A DNA stretch of 64,000 nt from Halichoerus grypus (taxonomy: Eukaryota; Chordata; Mammalia; Carnivora; Phocidae): NCBI RefSeq assembly GCF_964656455.1, contig NC_135717.1:7464533-7528532 (forward strand). Reading direction: 5' to 3'. A program made the position numbers and the translations under genes. The notes beneath the pieces were generated by a model. That model made no database searches, had not been told where the DNA came from, and saw nothing but the letters and a program-made list of their open reading frames with translations. Positions 26,225 to 37,638 of the stretch are shown piece after piece. The first letter of the stretch is position 1, and each line of letters starts with the position of its first letter.

Positions 26225-26444
26225 TCTTTTTTTTTTTTTTAAGATTTTATTTATTTATTTGACCGAGAGAGACACAGCAAGAGAGGGGAGACACACCGAG
26301 AGAGGGAACACAAGCAGGGGGAGTGGGAGAAGCAGGCTTCCCGCTGAGCAGGGAGCCTGATGCGGGGCTCGATCCCAGGGTCCTGGGATCATGACCTGAG
26401 CCGAAGGCAGACACTTAACGCCTGAGCCACCAGGCGCCCCCCCC
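26225..26444 (-). mobile_element. CAN-SINE, antisense, nested in the next SINE's tail
   Basis: Complete antisense copy ending gagccaccaggcgcccc. It is followed at once by a second antisense SINE. One duplication, ctggatagact (26214-26224 and 26629-26639), flanks the pair. Confidence 0.93.
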
Positions 26445-26628
26445 TTTTTAAAGATTTTATTATATTTATTTGTCAGAGAGAGAGCACAAGCAGGGGTAAT
26501 GGCAGGCATAGAGAGAAGCAGACTCCCCACTGAACAGGGAGCCCCATGTGGGACTCAATCCCAGGACCCTGGGATCATGACCTGAGCCAAGAGCAAATGC
26601 TTAACTGACTGAGCCACCCAGGCGTCCC
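26445..26628 (-). mobile_element. CAN-SINE, antisense
   Basis: Second member of the pair, beginning ttaaagattttattatattt and ending gagccacccaggcgtccc. It is bounded on its right by ctggatagact. Confidence 0.92.
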
Positions 26629-26639
26629 TGGATAGACTC

Positions 26640-28615
26640 ATTTTATTTTCACAATTCTGTTAAATACGTAACCAGTTTACAGTATTCCCCATGCTGTTCA
26701 TCAAACATCCTTTAGTTTATCCTCACCCCATCTCTGGCTGGGGAGAGGGTCGAGTGGGGGTATCATATCCTTGTCCCTCAGATTGATTAATGACAGACAT
26801 CAGTGCGATTCTCGGGTTGATCTCTGCCCAGGAGCTGTAATGGTCCAAAAGGAGTGAAATGTATGCTGTAATTCACCGGGAGTGCGTTTAGCCCCACATT
26901 TACCATTTATCTGCCCTGGGTCAGAACCTCAAAGGAACTCAGGATCCTGGAGGAGAGCTCAGCGCCCACCTGACAGGCTCTCTGGTGTGCTGACCCGCAG
27001 TCTGCTCTGATCCTGTTTCCACACAGGCACCAGCCTACCCTGACGCTGGCTTTGGTTGAAATGTTAGCAGTGCACGCTGGATGACTTCTCGGAAGCAGCT
27101 GGTGAGGTCACCCTAGGTTCTCTCTATGTTCGACACCCAGGGAGCTCCTGAAAACATTGCCAGTCGCTCCCGGCTGCCCTGTAGGTATCAGCCAGCCAGG
27201 GAGAGCCATCCCAAAGCAGACGTTCCCCTTGGATGAACCTGGCCGTGGTTGCAGCGAGAGGAAGCATCCGACTCACACGTGGTGCAGAGGTGGGGAGGGT
27301 GTGTCTGGGATCCCCCAGCTTGCCTGGGGAAAGTGTAGGCTGGCTGCAAGATTGGCTGTTTGGCCAGCGGTCCTGTGGACAGGTGGAGCCCCGAGGTGAA
27401 TATCCACACCATTGGGGACACCAGAGTGCAGTTGGCGAGGAGCCCAGACCCAGTGTCAGGTCCACAGTAGCGTTACTGGGCGCTTGTAGTTTAGCAGCTG
27501 CTGGCCTGAAATCTTTGCTAAGTGTCATCCCATTGAATTCTGGCTCCAGCCTTGCAGTGGGCTGGGTGCACCTGTTCTTTCATCCTTATGACGTAACAGT
27601 CAGGAAACCGACACTGACGCTCGGAGAAGTTAAAGTTTTGCTTACTTCCTCCTCAGTGGCCAAGTGGTGGCCCTGCATGAGAACTCTGACCTGTGATAGT
27701 GTTGATAAGCTTTGGAGTCACTCACCTTTTTTTCTGTGCCTTCCAGAAAATTAACCCCTAGAGTCCGAGACAAGAAAAAGTGTGGGGCAGGTCTCCTGTG
27801 CTTCCTGGACAGCTTTGTCCCTGCCTCCCGTTCTCCCCTGCTGCCCTTCTGGCCCTCCACCCTCTCGGGCCTCACTCAGGTCTGGGCCAGAGGTGCTGGG
27901 CATTGCCCCAGCATTTTGAATGAAGAGAGCAGGTGCAGAACACCCAGCTCTGGGGGAGAAGAAGGATGTGTGACAGTCTCCGCAGTCTTCAGGGGGCCGT
28001 CCTCCTCCCCATTTGGGCCCTCATACCTCCACTGGACTCCCGAGGTGAGACCTCTGAGACCAGAGACCTCTCCCGACGGTGAGATACGGCCCTCCTGAGC
28101 CAGGCCAGGGCCCGGGGGTGTGGAATGCTCAGCCTCCACTGTGGCCAGAGGAGCTTAGTGCCTCCTGAGGCTCCCCATTCTGTCCTGGACCCACAGCCCG
28201 GTACAGGGGCCTCTCAATCCCAGGCTCCCGCTCCCTGACTCTCCCCTGACCACCTCCCATCTCCGGGGCCACTTCTGGAAACTCTTCCTTCCACCCAGAC
28301 CACTCCCATTTCCTGGGGCTCCATGATCTTCATGATCAAGACTCAAGGGGAAGGGCACCCTGTCCCCTAAGTCCTTCTCTGTAGGTTGGAGGGCTGGCGG
28401 GGGTGGGGAGCATGAAATCCACAGGGACCTTGGGGTTGGAGGAAAGTGGAACATGTTTGTTGTGAGATGGCAACACTCTAGTTCCTTCCATGCCCCCATT
28501 TATCTAGCTCTCCTCTCCTTCCTTGCCTCCCTTATGTGGTACTTTGTCATTTTTATCACCCCACCTGTCCTCTCCTGCCCTGGCCTGAGGCAGAAGACCA
28601 TGATTCACAGGCACG
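26640..28615. other. Intergenic stretch with a MIR-like piece, no gene seen
   Basis: No convincing exon was found. About 27555-27700 resembles MIR ('tcatccttatgacgtaacagtcaggaaaccgacactgacgctcggag'). The rest is ordinary mixed-composition sequence. Confidence 0.4.
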
Positions 28616-28637
28616 GGTGCACTTCTTTTTTTTTTTT

Positions 28638-28832
28638 AATTAATTAATTAATTAATTTTTATTAAGATTTTATTTATTTGACGGAGAGATACACAGCGAG
28701 AGGGGCACACAAGCAGGGGGAGTGGGAGAGGGAGAAGCAGGCCTCCCGCCGAGCAGGGAGCCCAATGTGGGGCTCGATTCCAGGACCCTGGGATCAGGAC
28801 CTGAGCCGAAGGACTGAGCCACCCAGGCGCCC
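28638..28832 (-). mobile_element. CAN-SINE, antisense, preceded by (TTAA)n
   Basis: A TTAA microsatellite (about 28638-28657) replaces the poly(T), followed by the antisense body ending gagccacccaggcgcccc. The CTTAACC box is shortened. gtgcacttctt flanks this SINE together with its neighbour. Confidence 0.9.
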
Positions 28833-28841
28833 CCCCCCCCT

Positions 28842-28936
28842 TTTTAAAGTAAGCTCTACACCCAACGTTGGGCTCAAACTTACGATGCCAAGATCAAGAG
28901 TCGCAGGCTTTACCAACTGAGCCAGCCAGCTGCCCC
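28842..28936 (-). mobile_element. Short carnivoran SINE, antisense
   Basis: 'agtaagctctacacccaacgttgggctcaaac' type body ending gagccagccagctgcccc. It is paired with the long SINE to its left inside one target duplication. Confidence 0.75.
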
Positions 28937-28937
28937 A

Positions 28938-29404
28938 CATGTGCACTTCTTTGAATTGTCAGAGGGGCTGCTGGGTATCTCTTCTCTCCCTGGCAGCCTG
29001 CACTTGGTGGGGAGCAAGGATACTCTAGAGAAGCCATGGGGGTAGTGGGGAGCACCTGGTTCTCTGCGAGGAAGGGGGGCTGGCAGGGCCAAGAGGCTGG
29101 GCTCTGTCTCAATAACAGGGGCAGGGTAGCACCTGTTACTTGTACCAGGCCAAGGGAGGGGCTGGGACTGTGGGGGGCAGGGTTTGGGTCACTGACAGGG
29201 AGATGGATTAGCTTGAAGCATCTGGGGCTCTTTGGATTTAGGACAAGACCTCCCCCTCCTTTAGTTCAGCTGTGATATTATTCCCCTCCCTTCCTGGGCA
29301 CCCCCACGATGTCTGCAGTGCTGGCCAACGAGATGCCCAGAAGTGAGAGCTGAAGGATTTCAGAAGAGGGGGAAGAAGTTATTTCCTGGCTGGGGATTTC
29401 TTTT
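28938..29404. other. Intergenic stretch, nothing recognised
   Basis: Mixed-composition sequence with no repeat or gene that I can name. Confidence 0.3.
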
Positions 29405-29671
29405 GAAGTTACATTTTATTTATTTGAACTATTAGTGAATTCATAAAATTCCAAAGGTATAAAGTGCAAAGTCCCCTTCTTACCCCTGCCCCAGATACCC
29501 AGTTCTCATCCCTAGAAGCAGGAGTATCTATTGGTTGTGCATTGGGATTATTGGCAATAGATATCTTCTGCTCCCCCCCCCATATTTCCACGTAAATTGT
29601 AGCATCTTCTCTTTCTGCTCCACATTGCTACATAGACTTCTTCATTCTTCCTTGTTTTCCTCCTTTTTTTT

Positions 29672-29853
29672 ATTTTAAAAGATTTTATTTATTTATTTGA
29701 GAGGGAGAGAGAGAGACACCACGAGCAGGGTGGAGGGGGCTGAGGGAGAGGGAGAAGCAGACTTTCACTGAGTGGGGAGCCCGACGCGGGGCTCAATCCC
29801 AGGACCCTGAGCTGAAGGCAGAAGCTTAGCCAACTGAGGCACCCATGTGCCCC
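29672..29853 (-). mobile_element. CAN-SINE, antisense (first of a pair)
   Basis: Antisense body with gagagagagacaccacgagcag and the end tgaggcacccatgtgcccc. tgttttcctccttttt at about 29653 and 30055 flanks this SINE together with the next. Confidence 0.9.
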
Positions 29854-29863
29854 GTTTTCCACC

Positions 29864-30054
29864 TTTAAAAAAATATTTATTTATTAGAGAGAGAGAGAGA
29901 GAGAGAGATATCGGGGGAGGGGCAGAAGGAGATAATCCCAAGCTGACTCCATGCTGAGGGTAGAGCTGATGCCGGGCTTGATCTCCCGACCCTGAGGTCA
30001 AGACCTGAGCTGAAATCAAGAGTCAGACACTCAACAGAGACACCCAGGAGCTCC
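29864..30054 (-). mobile_element. CAN-SINE-like element, antisense (second of a pair), diverged
   Basis: Includes a (GA)n run at about 29887-29908 and a degenerate end 'agacacccaggagctcc'. It is more diverged than its neighbour and so probably the older host. Confidence 0.8.
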
Positions 30055-30384
30055 TGTTTTCCTCCTTTTTAATGAAAAGTTGCATACTTTACATTGCATG
30101 GACATTACTCAATTTAATTTGCCCCCCACTAAGGGATACTTAAATTGCTTTCAGTTTACTTGCTATTATAAACTTTGTACATAAATCCGAAGTGGATCCT
30201 GGGATAAATTCCTAGACTTGTGTTGCTCCAGCAATGAAAGTTACAGGTTTCCTATAGTCTTGCCAACGCAGCCTGTTAGGTTTTTTCCTTTCCTTCTTCT
30301 TCTTCTTTTTTCCGCCCCGCCAAATTGTGGCTCATTTAAGAGGCACATGGTATTTCAGGATAGCTTTAACTTGTATTTCTCTCT

Positions 30385-30603
30385 CTCTTTTTTTAAATTT
30401 TATTTTATTATGTTATTAGTCACCATACATCATTAGTTTTTGATGTAGTGATCTACACATCATTGTTTTCGTATAACACCCAGTGCTCCATGCAGTACGT
30501 GCCCTCCTTAATACCCATCACCAGGCTAACCCATCCCCCCGCCCCCTTCCCCTCTAACATCCTCAGTTTGTTTCTCAGAGTCCATAGTCTCTCATGGTTC
30601 ATG
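30385..30603 (-). mobile_element. Younger carnivoran LINE-1 3' end, antisense
   Basis: Poly(T)-like start, then the carnivoran L1 3' UTR pattern 'tagtcaccatacatcattag', 'cacccagtgctccatgcagtacgtgccctccttaatacccatcaccaggctaaccc' and 'ctcatggttcatg'. tgtatttctct flanks it on both sides, splitting the older L1. Confidence 0.8.
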
Positions 30604-31789
30604 TATTTCTCTTATTATGAGTGGCTTTCGGCATCTTTTCATTTGTTTAAGGGTCCTCATTTTTCTGAGTTGGATATTTAATTCATTTCTTTTCATTTTT
30701 TATTTATTGATGTAATTACTTACATGCTATGAATTTTCCTCTGAACATTGCTTTAGCTGTATCCCATAGCCTTTTGTGTGTTCTTCTCATTATTTCTATT
30801 TTCTAGATGCTCTGTAATTTGGGTTTATACCTCTGCTTTGTCTCAAGAGTTTTTAAGAAAGGGTTTTAAAATTCCAGGTGATAGGGTTTATTTTTTAATG
30901 GGTTTGTTATTAATTTCCAGACTTACTGCAGTAAGATCAGAGAATGTTGTCTGCTCTACCATATTCCATTGAATCTAAAATGTTCAAGTTGTAAGATGTG
31001 TCATTATTTTATTTCTAAACTTTTTGATTTTGGAACTTTCTTTTCTAAGGCATGCATTCGATGCTGTAAGTTTCCCTTTAAGCACCGTTTCTGCTGCATC
31101 CCACAACTTTTGATAAGTTATGTTTTATTTCCATTAGTTAAGCATATTTTAAAGTTTCTCTTGAGGTTTCTTATTTGATTCGTGTGTTGTTTAGAAGTAT
31201 GTTGTTAGATCTCCACATATGTTGGGATTTTTCCAGTTATCTTTCTGTTATTGATTTCTAGTTTAATTGCGTTTTGGTCTGAGAACAGACATTTATGGTT
31301 TCTATTTAAATTTGTTAACGTGTGTTTTATGGCCCACCATGTGGTCTATCTTGGTGAATGGTCCATGTGAGCTGGAGAAAAAAGAATTTGCTGTAATAGT
31401 CCAATCAACAATGTTTTATTTAAAACCCACTGGGCTAAATTCCCTGTAGTATAAAGTATAAGAATAGTACTGGACCTGGTAATATTTTTTAAAAATATGC
31501 ATTCATTCACATCATCAAAGTAGAACTACATTATAAAAGCAGTTTCTAGGAAAGAAAAATGTTACATAAATGTTACCCAGAACAGTTAGTGATCCAACAT
31601 TGTGCCCCACAAACTAAGTTTTCTAGGTCTCTATGTGTATAGTATATATTTTATCTTAGATTTTACTTCAAAATAAAATACACGGTTAAACAAATTCACT
31701 AAGACCACATACTATAGATACTTAAGATTGCAGTTAAAGAATAGTACTTAATAGTATTTTTTTTTAACTTACAGAAAGAGTATCATGCC

Positions 31790-31988
31790 TTTTTTTTTTT
31801 AAAATATTTTATTTATTTATTTGACAGAGAGACACAGTGAGAGAGGGAACACAAGCAGGGGGAGTGGGAGAGGGAGAAGCAAGCTCCCCGCAGAGCAGGG
31901 AGCCCGATGTGGGACTCGATCCCAGGACCCTGGGATCATGACCTGAGCCGAAGGCAGTTCCTTAACCGACTGAGCCACCCAGGTGCCC
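31790..31988 (-). mobile_element. CAN-SINE, antisense
   Basis: Complete copy ending gagccacccaggtgccc. acttaatagtatttt follows it at 31990 and also occurs at about 31746, a possible duplication. Confidence 0.93.
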
Positions 31989-32260
31989 ACTTAATAGTAT
32001 TTTAATTAAGTTTTATTTTAATAAATAAAACTGCTAAGCATACTTTTTAAGATCACCAACAAGGAAAAACCAGTTTTGCTTTCTAAAACATTCCAGAGAT
32101 TTGGGTGCAAAAGCATTTACCAACATGGTTCGAGTTGGAGGTTGATCTAGATATCAGGATCAAAAAAAACCCCAAGAAAACCAAACCTCAAACTCAGCAA
32201 GAACTGAGGTCCTCCAAAGGCAAAAGGTAAATTGTGCATTAATTTCTTCTTCTTTTTTTT

Positions 32261-32463
32261 TAAATTTTTTTTTTTTAAAGATTTTATTTATTTATTTGAG
32301 AGAGAGAATGAGATAGAGAGAGAGCATGAGAGGGGGGAGGGTCAGAGGGAGAAGCAGACTCCCTGCTGAGCAGGGAGCCCGATGCGGGACTCGATCCTGG
32401 GACTCCAGGATCATGACCTGAGCCGAAGGCAGTCGCCCAACCAACTGAGCCACCCAGGCGCCC
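32261..32463 (-). mobile_element. CAN-SINE, antisense
   Basis: Complete copy ending gagccacccaggcgccc. It is flanked by tcttcttctttttttt. Confidence 0.93.
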
Positions 32464-32497
32464 TTCTTCTTCTTTTTTTTAAGATCTTATTTTTAAG

Positions 32498-32680
32498 GGG
32501 GGCCCGAGTGGCTCAGTCAGTTAAGCGTCTGCCTTCGGCTCAGGTTATGATCCCAGGGTCCTGGGATCGAGCCTTGTGTCAGGCTCCCTGCTTAGTGGGG
32601 AGCCTGCTTCTCCCTCTGCCTCTGCCTGTGCTCTCTCTCTCTGCCAAATAAATAAACAAAATCTTAAAAAAAGAAGAAAA
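32498..32680 (+). mobile_element. CAN-SINE, sense, inserted in a short SINE
   Basis: Head ggggcccgagtggctcag, CT-rich middle, A tail. The perfect 17-bp duplication aagatcttatttttaag (32481-32497 and 32681-32697) lies in the start of the short antisense SINE, so the order of insertion is clear. Confidence 0.95.
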
Positions 32681-32784
32681 AAGATCTTATTTTTAAGTAA
32701 TATCTACACCCAATGTGGGGCTCGGACCCACAACCCCGTGATCAAGAGTCGCATGCTCTACGGACTGAGCCAGCCAGGTACCCC
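32681..32784 (-). mobile_element. Short carnivoran SINE, antisense, split by a sense CAN-SINE
   Basis: Body 'taatatctacacccaatgtggggctcggac' and end gagccagccaggtacccc. Its first 17 nt also lie left of the sense SINE as the target duplication. Confidence 0.8.
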
Positions 32785-33834
32785 ACAAACAATGGTAGGA
32801 GAAAACATGTGCTTTACCGAAGTAACCTTTCCAACCAGAAACCAAACCAAACCAAACCAGAGCCGACTTTGGAAGCAGCAAGACTGTAACTCTTAGGAAG
32901 TAAAACCTGAGTGGCTGCTTATGGTCTCTGCTACTCAGCAAATGGTTCAGTGTCATTAGTTTGGTTCAGAGCTTCCATCATGATTTAGGGGAGTGTTTAC
33001 CATTCAGTATTACCCTCTGTATTTACAGAAAACAACAGTTGTTCCTGGGCTGACCGTGTTGGGTCGGCTTGTGTTAACAGAATTTCCTGATACACCAGAC
33101 TCTAGGAAGAAAACTGGATCAGAGAGAAATAAATGTCAGGGAAAGGTAAGTTTCAATTTCCCTGATTTGATATCACTTTGTTGAATCATCAAAGGAATCC
33201 TCAAGCTGATGTGGACTTCCTTATACTCAATCTTTAGAAATCAATTATCCTGTGAGAAATGTTTGTACAAGCTTTCTGTGAGTTCTTTTTTTTTTTTTTT
33301 TTTTTTTTAAACCCCATCAATCCATAACTGGTGGCATTCATTTCTCTAACTTAATGTGAGCATTTCTCCTAAGGGGATAAATCCCATGCTTAAGTTTATT
33401 AGGATCTCTGTCCTCTTTAGGATCAGAAACAATAGCATATTAAGTCATATTGTGAGTAGAAACTGGCTCTAGCTCTCTCCCTCCCTCCCCCTGCTTCCTG
33501 TTCTCAAGCCGGAGTGTTTGCATTAAATCATAAAGCCTGTGATGAATTTGTAGAAACTGTATTAAAGCAGGGGTGATAAAATGAAATTGCCAATAAGAAA
33601 GTTAAAAACAGAACAGGAATGCCACTCTGTGATCTTAGGTTCCTAGTAGTGTGAGCTAAACACTTGGTTTTATTCTAGGACTCACTCTGCTGCATAAAAC
33701 AAACAAGGAAGGAGAGAGAGAGACAGAGAGAGAGCGTGATTCATGGGAAAAATTTCACGTGGAATAAACTTCACATGGAAAAAGAAGTTTCAAAAAATAT
33801 ATTGAAAAACATTTTTCCCATGACGTTCCTATAT

Positions 33835-35175
33835 CATAGACATACTACAGACATACATTTGACCGCCAAGGACATGAAAACATGCTCAACATCACTCATC
33901 ATCAGGGATATGCAAATCAAAACCACAATGAGATCTCACCTCACACCTGTTAGAATGGCGATCCTCAAAAAGACAAGCAATAACAAGTGTTGACGAGGAT
34001 GTAGAGAAAAAGGAACCCTTGTGCACTGTCAGTGGGAATGCAAACTGGTACAGTCACTATGGAAACAGTATGGAGGTTCCTCAAAAAATAAAAATTAGAA
34101 CTGACATATGATCCAGCAATCCCACTTCTGGGGATTTATCAAAGGAAACAATAAACATTATCTTGAAAAGGTATCTGTACCCCGTGTTCACTGCAGCAGT
34201 ATTTACAGTAGCCAAGAAATGGAAACAACCTGTGTCCATTAATGGATGAGTGGATAAGGAAAATGACACCCCCACACACACACCCCGTTCAGCCATAGAA
34301 GGGAAGGAAATCCTGCCATTTGCAATAACTCGCCTGAACCTTCTGGCCATTATGCTAAGTGAAATAACTCAGACAGAGAAAGACAGGTACCATATGATCT
34401 CACTTATATGTGGCATCTAAAAAAACTATCAAAACAAAACTGATCTCATTGATACAGAGAACAGATTGGTGGTTGCCAGAGGTGGGGGCTGGCGCTGGGT
34501 GAAATGAGTAAAGTGGGTTAAAAGATACAAACTTCCGGTTACAATATAAGTAAGTCCTGGAGATGTGACTATGGTTAACGATGCTGTACTTCATATTTGA
34601 AAGTGGCTAAGAGAGTAGACCTTACGAGTTCTCATCACAAGAACGAAATTTGTTCAGCTAGGTGTAGGGATGGACTTTAACTACACTTATTGTGGTAATC
34701 ATTTCACGATCTATATCCATATATCTATTTTGTGGGAGAAGCAGCCAATGCAATGGCTAGTCTTTACTGGAAAGAAGAAACTTAAAACAGCACGTTTTCA
34801 GTAAGTTAGTGCCAAGGCTCAGTGGGGCAACTGGTGGGGCCCCAGCTTGTCATGGGTTCCATAGCTAGGGCATCGCTGGGTCTCACTTTTGTGCAGCCAG
34901 AAGTGGATGATGGCAGTGTCGTCCTCCTCACGGATGCAGCCTACTCTTCACTTGTTGGTGAGAGATGGGGACTGAGTTAGGGTCTTCCTTGGTGCCCGAA
35001 GCTGCCTTTGGGGCTAGCATCTTGTATGGGTCCAGTCCCTTCTGTGTAGCCATCAAAACCTCTCCCTCTCCAGCCCAGTCGCCTGCCCGTCATCAGTATA
35101 TACATAGACCAAATCATTATGTTGAACACTTGAAACTAATATAATGTTGTATGTCAATTATGTCTTAATTACAAA
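33835..35175 (+). mobile_element. LINE-1 3' end, sense, split by a COX5B retropseudogene
   Basis: Typical L1 ORF2 end and 3' UTR: 'aaaccacaatgagatctcacctcacacctgttagaatggcga', 'ggaatgcaaactggtacagtcac', 'gatccagcaatcccacttctgggg' and 'atatgatctcacttatatgtggcatc'. The coding frame is broken. The L1 resumes at about 35098 with 'accaaatcattatgttgaacacttgaaactaatataatg' and ends near 35175. Confidence 0.85.
34735..35097 (-). pseudogene. COX5B: COX5B processed pseudogene (5'-truncated)
   Basis: Translated on the minus strand, this reads as diverged cytochrome c oxidase subunit 5B: a DEEQATGLERE-like piece, KGLDPYKMLAPKAASGTKED, then after frameshifts ICEED-like sequence, [26 protein letters not shown] and a stop at 34821-34819. 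The 3' untranslated end with AGTAAA continues to about 34735. There are no introns, the presequence is missing, and frameshifts lie around 34945-34970, so it is a dead retrocopy. It interrupts a LINE-1 and is therefore younger than that element. Confidence 0.85.
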
Positions 35176-35310
35176 ACGCAACAAAACAAATGTACTACAG
35201 AACACTTAAATAACCAACAAAAGCATACTGTTAAGATACTGAAAGCATCTTTGGAGACATTAAATATATAGTGCCTATGAGGATAGGGTTGAACAATTTG
35301 TGTGTCTTTC

Positions 35311-35504
35311 TAAAAAGATTAATTTATTTGAGAGAGAGAGCAGGAGGGAAGGTGGGGGGGGGAGAGGGAGAGAGAGAATCATGAAGCAGACTCCCCACTG
35401 AGCATGGAGGCCATCAGAGGGCTCCATCCCAGGACCTTGAGATCATGACCTGAGCTGAAATCAAGAGTCCGCCGCTTAACTGACCAAGCCACCCAGGTGC
35501 CCCC
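35311..35504 (-). mobile_element. CAN-SINE, antisense (first of a pair)
   Basis: Diverged antisense copy ending agccacccaggtgcccc. cgatttgtgttttt follows it, then a second SINE. Confidence 0.88.
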
Positions 35505-35517
35505 GATTTGTGTTTTT

Positions 35518-35682
35518 TATAAGATTTTATTTATTTATTTGGGGTCACAGAGGGAGAGTGAGAGGGAGAAGCAGACTCCCAGCTGAGCAGGGAGCCCGAC
35601 GTGGGGCTCGATCCCAGGACCCTGAGATCATGCCCCGAGGCGTAGGCAGACGCTTAACCGACTGAGCCACCCAGGTGTCCCC
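35518..35682 (-). mobile_element. CAN-SINE, antisense (second of a pair)
   Basis: Complete antisense copy ending gagccacccaggtgtcc. It is flanked by cgatttgtgtttttt on both sides. Confidence 0.92.
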
Positions 35683-36111
35683 CGATTTGTGTTTTTTAAA
35701 TATAAATTTGTAAATGCCTTTTGTATATTACAGATACTAACCTCTTATCTGTCATCCACATTGCAAAAATTTCCCCCAGTCTATTCTTTGTCTACTTTGT
35801 ATTGTTTTGATATGTTACTTTTTTTATGTAATAGAAATGTGGAATTTTACTTTTGTACTTTTTGGGTTTCTCATTTTGACAGGCGGGGATACTCACCACT
35901 ATACTAACGAGGAAGGAGCTAGGTTTCTCATTTTGGTTAAAATAATTTCCTCAGCTCTCAAGTTACATGAAGAGCCTCCTAGATTTTTCTCTAGAGAGTT
36001 TTTTTCTTATGTTTTTGATTGAGTTTGCCTTAAAATTTAATGTTGTAAGATAAAGGTCTAACTATTTTCTGCTATGTGGATATTCAGTTGCATTATTAAA
36101 TAAACCGCCTT

Positions 36112-36338
36112 TAAAAAATTTATTTTTATTTTTATTTTTTTAAAGATTTTTTTTTTTAAGATTTTATTTATTTGACAGAGAGAGACAGTGAGAGAGGGAA
36201 CACAAGCAGGGGGAATGGGAGAGGGAGAAGCAGGCTTCCCGTGGAGCAGGGAGCCCAATGCAAGGTTTGATCCCAGGACCCTGGGATCATGACCTGGGCC
36301 GAAGGCAGATGCTTAACGACTGAGCCATCCAGGCGCCC
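36112..36338 (-). mobile_element. CAN-SINE, antisense
   Basis: Long T-rich start, then the antisense body ending gagccatccaggcgcccc. It is flanked by aaataaacc. Confidence 0.92.
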
Positions 36339-36724
36339 CTAAATAAACCATCTTTTCATCTGAATTAAATTCCACCTTTGTTGTATGTGAAAATGGTTGG
36401 ATTTATTTCAGGCTTTTCCATTCTGTTTCATGCATGAGTCTATTGCTCATTCTTATCATAACATCATACTGTTTGGATTACAGTCATTTTATGGTATGCT
36501 TTTAAAAACTTAAAAAATGTGGTTTTGGGTTTTGTTTTAATTTTCTGTTTTTGTTTTTTTGTTGTAGTAAATTTTAATATATGACAAGGCAAGCCTCCTC
36601 ACAATTATTTTTCATAATTTTCCAGTATATCCTTAGACATTTATTCACCTACATGGACTTTAAAGTAATTGTGTCCATGAAGAAAATTCAACCCTGTTGG
36701 GATCTTCATTAAAATTGCATTAAA

Positions 36725-36916
36725 TGGGGCGCCTGGGTGGCTCAGTCTGTTAAGCATCTGCTTTCAGCTCAGGTCATGATCCCAGGTTCATGGGATGGAG
36801 TTGGGCATGGGCTCCTTGCTCAGTGGGGAGTGTGCTTCTCCCTCTCCATCTGCCCCTCCCCCCTGCTCATGCTCTCTCTCTTAAATAAATAAACAAAATC
36901 TTTTAAAAAATAAAAT
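36725..36916 (+). mobile_element. CAN-SINE, sense
   Basis: Full head gcgcctgggtggctcagtc and (AAATA)n tail. The perfect duplication aaaattgcattaaa lies at 36711-36724 and 36917-36930. Confidence 0.95.
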
Positions 36917-36982
36917 AAAATTGCATTAAAGGTAGACATTAATTTTGGGTGACTTGACATATTTTTGTTGTAAGTATCTTTT

Positions 36983-37087
36983 ATTTATTTTATTTTTAAG
37001 TAATCTCTACACCCGACATGAGGCTCGAACCTACAACCCTGAGATCAAGAGTTGCGTGCTCTACTGACTGAGCCAGCCAGGTACCCC
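36983..37087 (-). mobile_element. Short carnivoran SINE, antisense
   Basis: 'aagtaatctctacacccgacatgaggctcgaacc' body ending gagccagccaggtacccc. Confidence 0.8.
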
Positions 37088-37333
37088 ATAAAAATCTTAA
37101 TACCCACGATCTTGGTACTTCCTTTCCATTTGTTTAGATCTTGCCTTATACCTTTGAATAAAATCTTACATGAGTTCTTCATTATTAAATCTGTTCCTAA
37201 ATAGTTTTCCGTTTTGAGTTTCTATTGTGAATGGAAACATGTCTTCCAATTTCCATGTCTAGCTGATTATTTATAGAATGGAGAAAATTATTTATTTTGT
37301 ATTATAATCAGAAACCTTATCAAGGTCCCTTAT

Positions 37334-37514
37334 CTTTTTTTTTTTTTAAGATTTTATTTTATTTACTTGACAGAGAGAACGCAGGGGGAGTGGGAGAGGG
37401 AGAAGCAGGCTCCCCACCAAGCAGGGAGCCCGACGCGGAGCTCGATCCCAGGACCCTGGGATCATGACCTGAGCCGAAGGCAGACGCTTAACAACTGAGC
37501 CACCCAGACGCCCC
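37334..37514 (-). mobile_element. CAN-SINE, antisense
   Basis: Complete copy ending gagccacccagacgcccc. It is flanked by an aaggtc(c/t)ct(t/c)atcttttt duplication. Confidence 0.92.
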
Positions 37515-37530
37515 AAGGTCTCTCATCTTT

Positions 37531-37638
37531 TTTAAAGATTTTCTTTTGAAGTAATCTCTGTGCTCAATGTGGGGCTCAAACTCACAACTCCAAGACCAAG
37601 AGTCACACACTTTACTGACTGAGTCAGCCAGGTGCCCC
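37531..37638 (-). mobile_element. Short carnivoran SINE, antisense
   Basis: 'gaagtaatctctgtgctcaatgtggggctcaaac' body ending gagtcagccaggtgcccc. ggtctctcat follows, repeating the left flank of the pair. Confidence 0.78.

Larger units (their letters stand above)
29405..31480 (-). mobile_element. Old LINE-1 (L1M type), antisense, interrupted
   Basis: Long stretches match the antisense L1M pattern: 'ggataaattcctagac', 'cttgccaacgcagcctgttagg', 'cttattatgagtggctttcggcatcttttcatttgtttaagggtcc', and, after 30700, 'gctttagctgtatcccatagcc' and 'gttttggtctgagaacagac'. It is diverged and non-coding. CAN-SINEs (29672-30054) and a younger L1 3' end (30385-30603) have inserted. The part beyond 30700 may be a second copy. 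Confidence 0.7.
31481..33650. other. Unassigned AT-rich segment between LINE-1 copies
   Basis: SINEs aside, this has no clear LINE signature. On the minus strand it resembles a long 3' untranslated region, with several AATAAA/ATTAAA hexamers and no coding part. It may be an antisense retrocopy of a 3' UTR; identity unknown. Confidence 0.3.
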
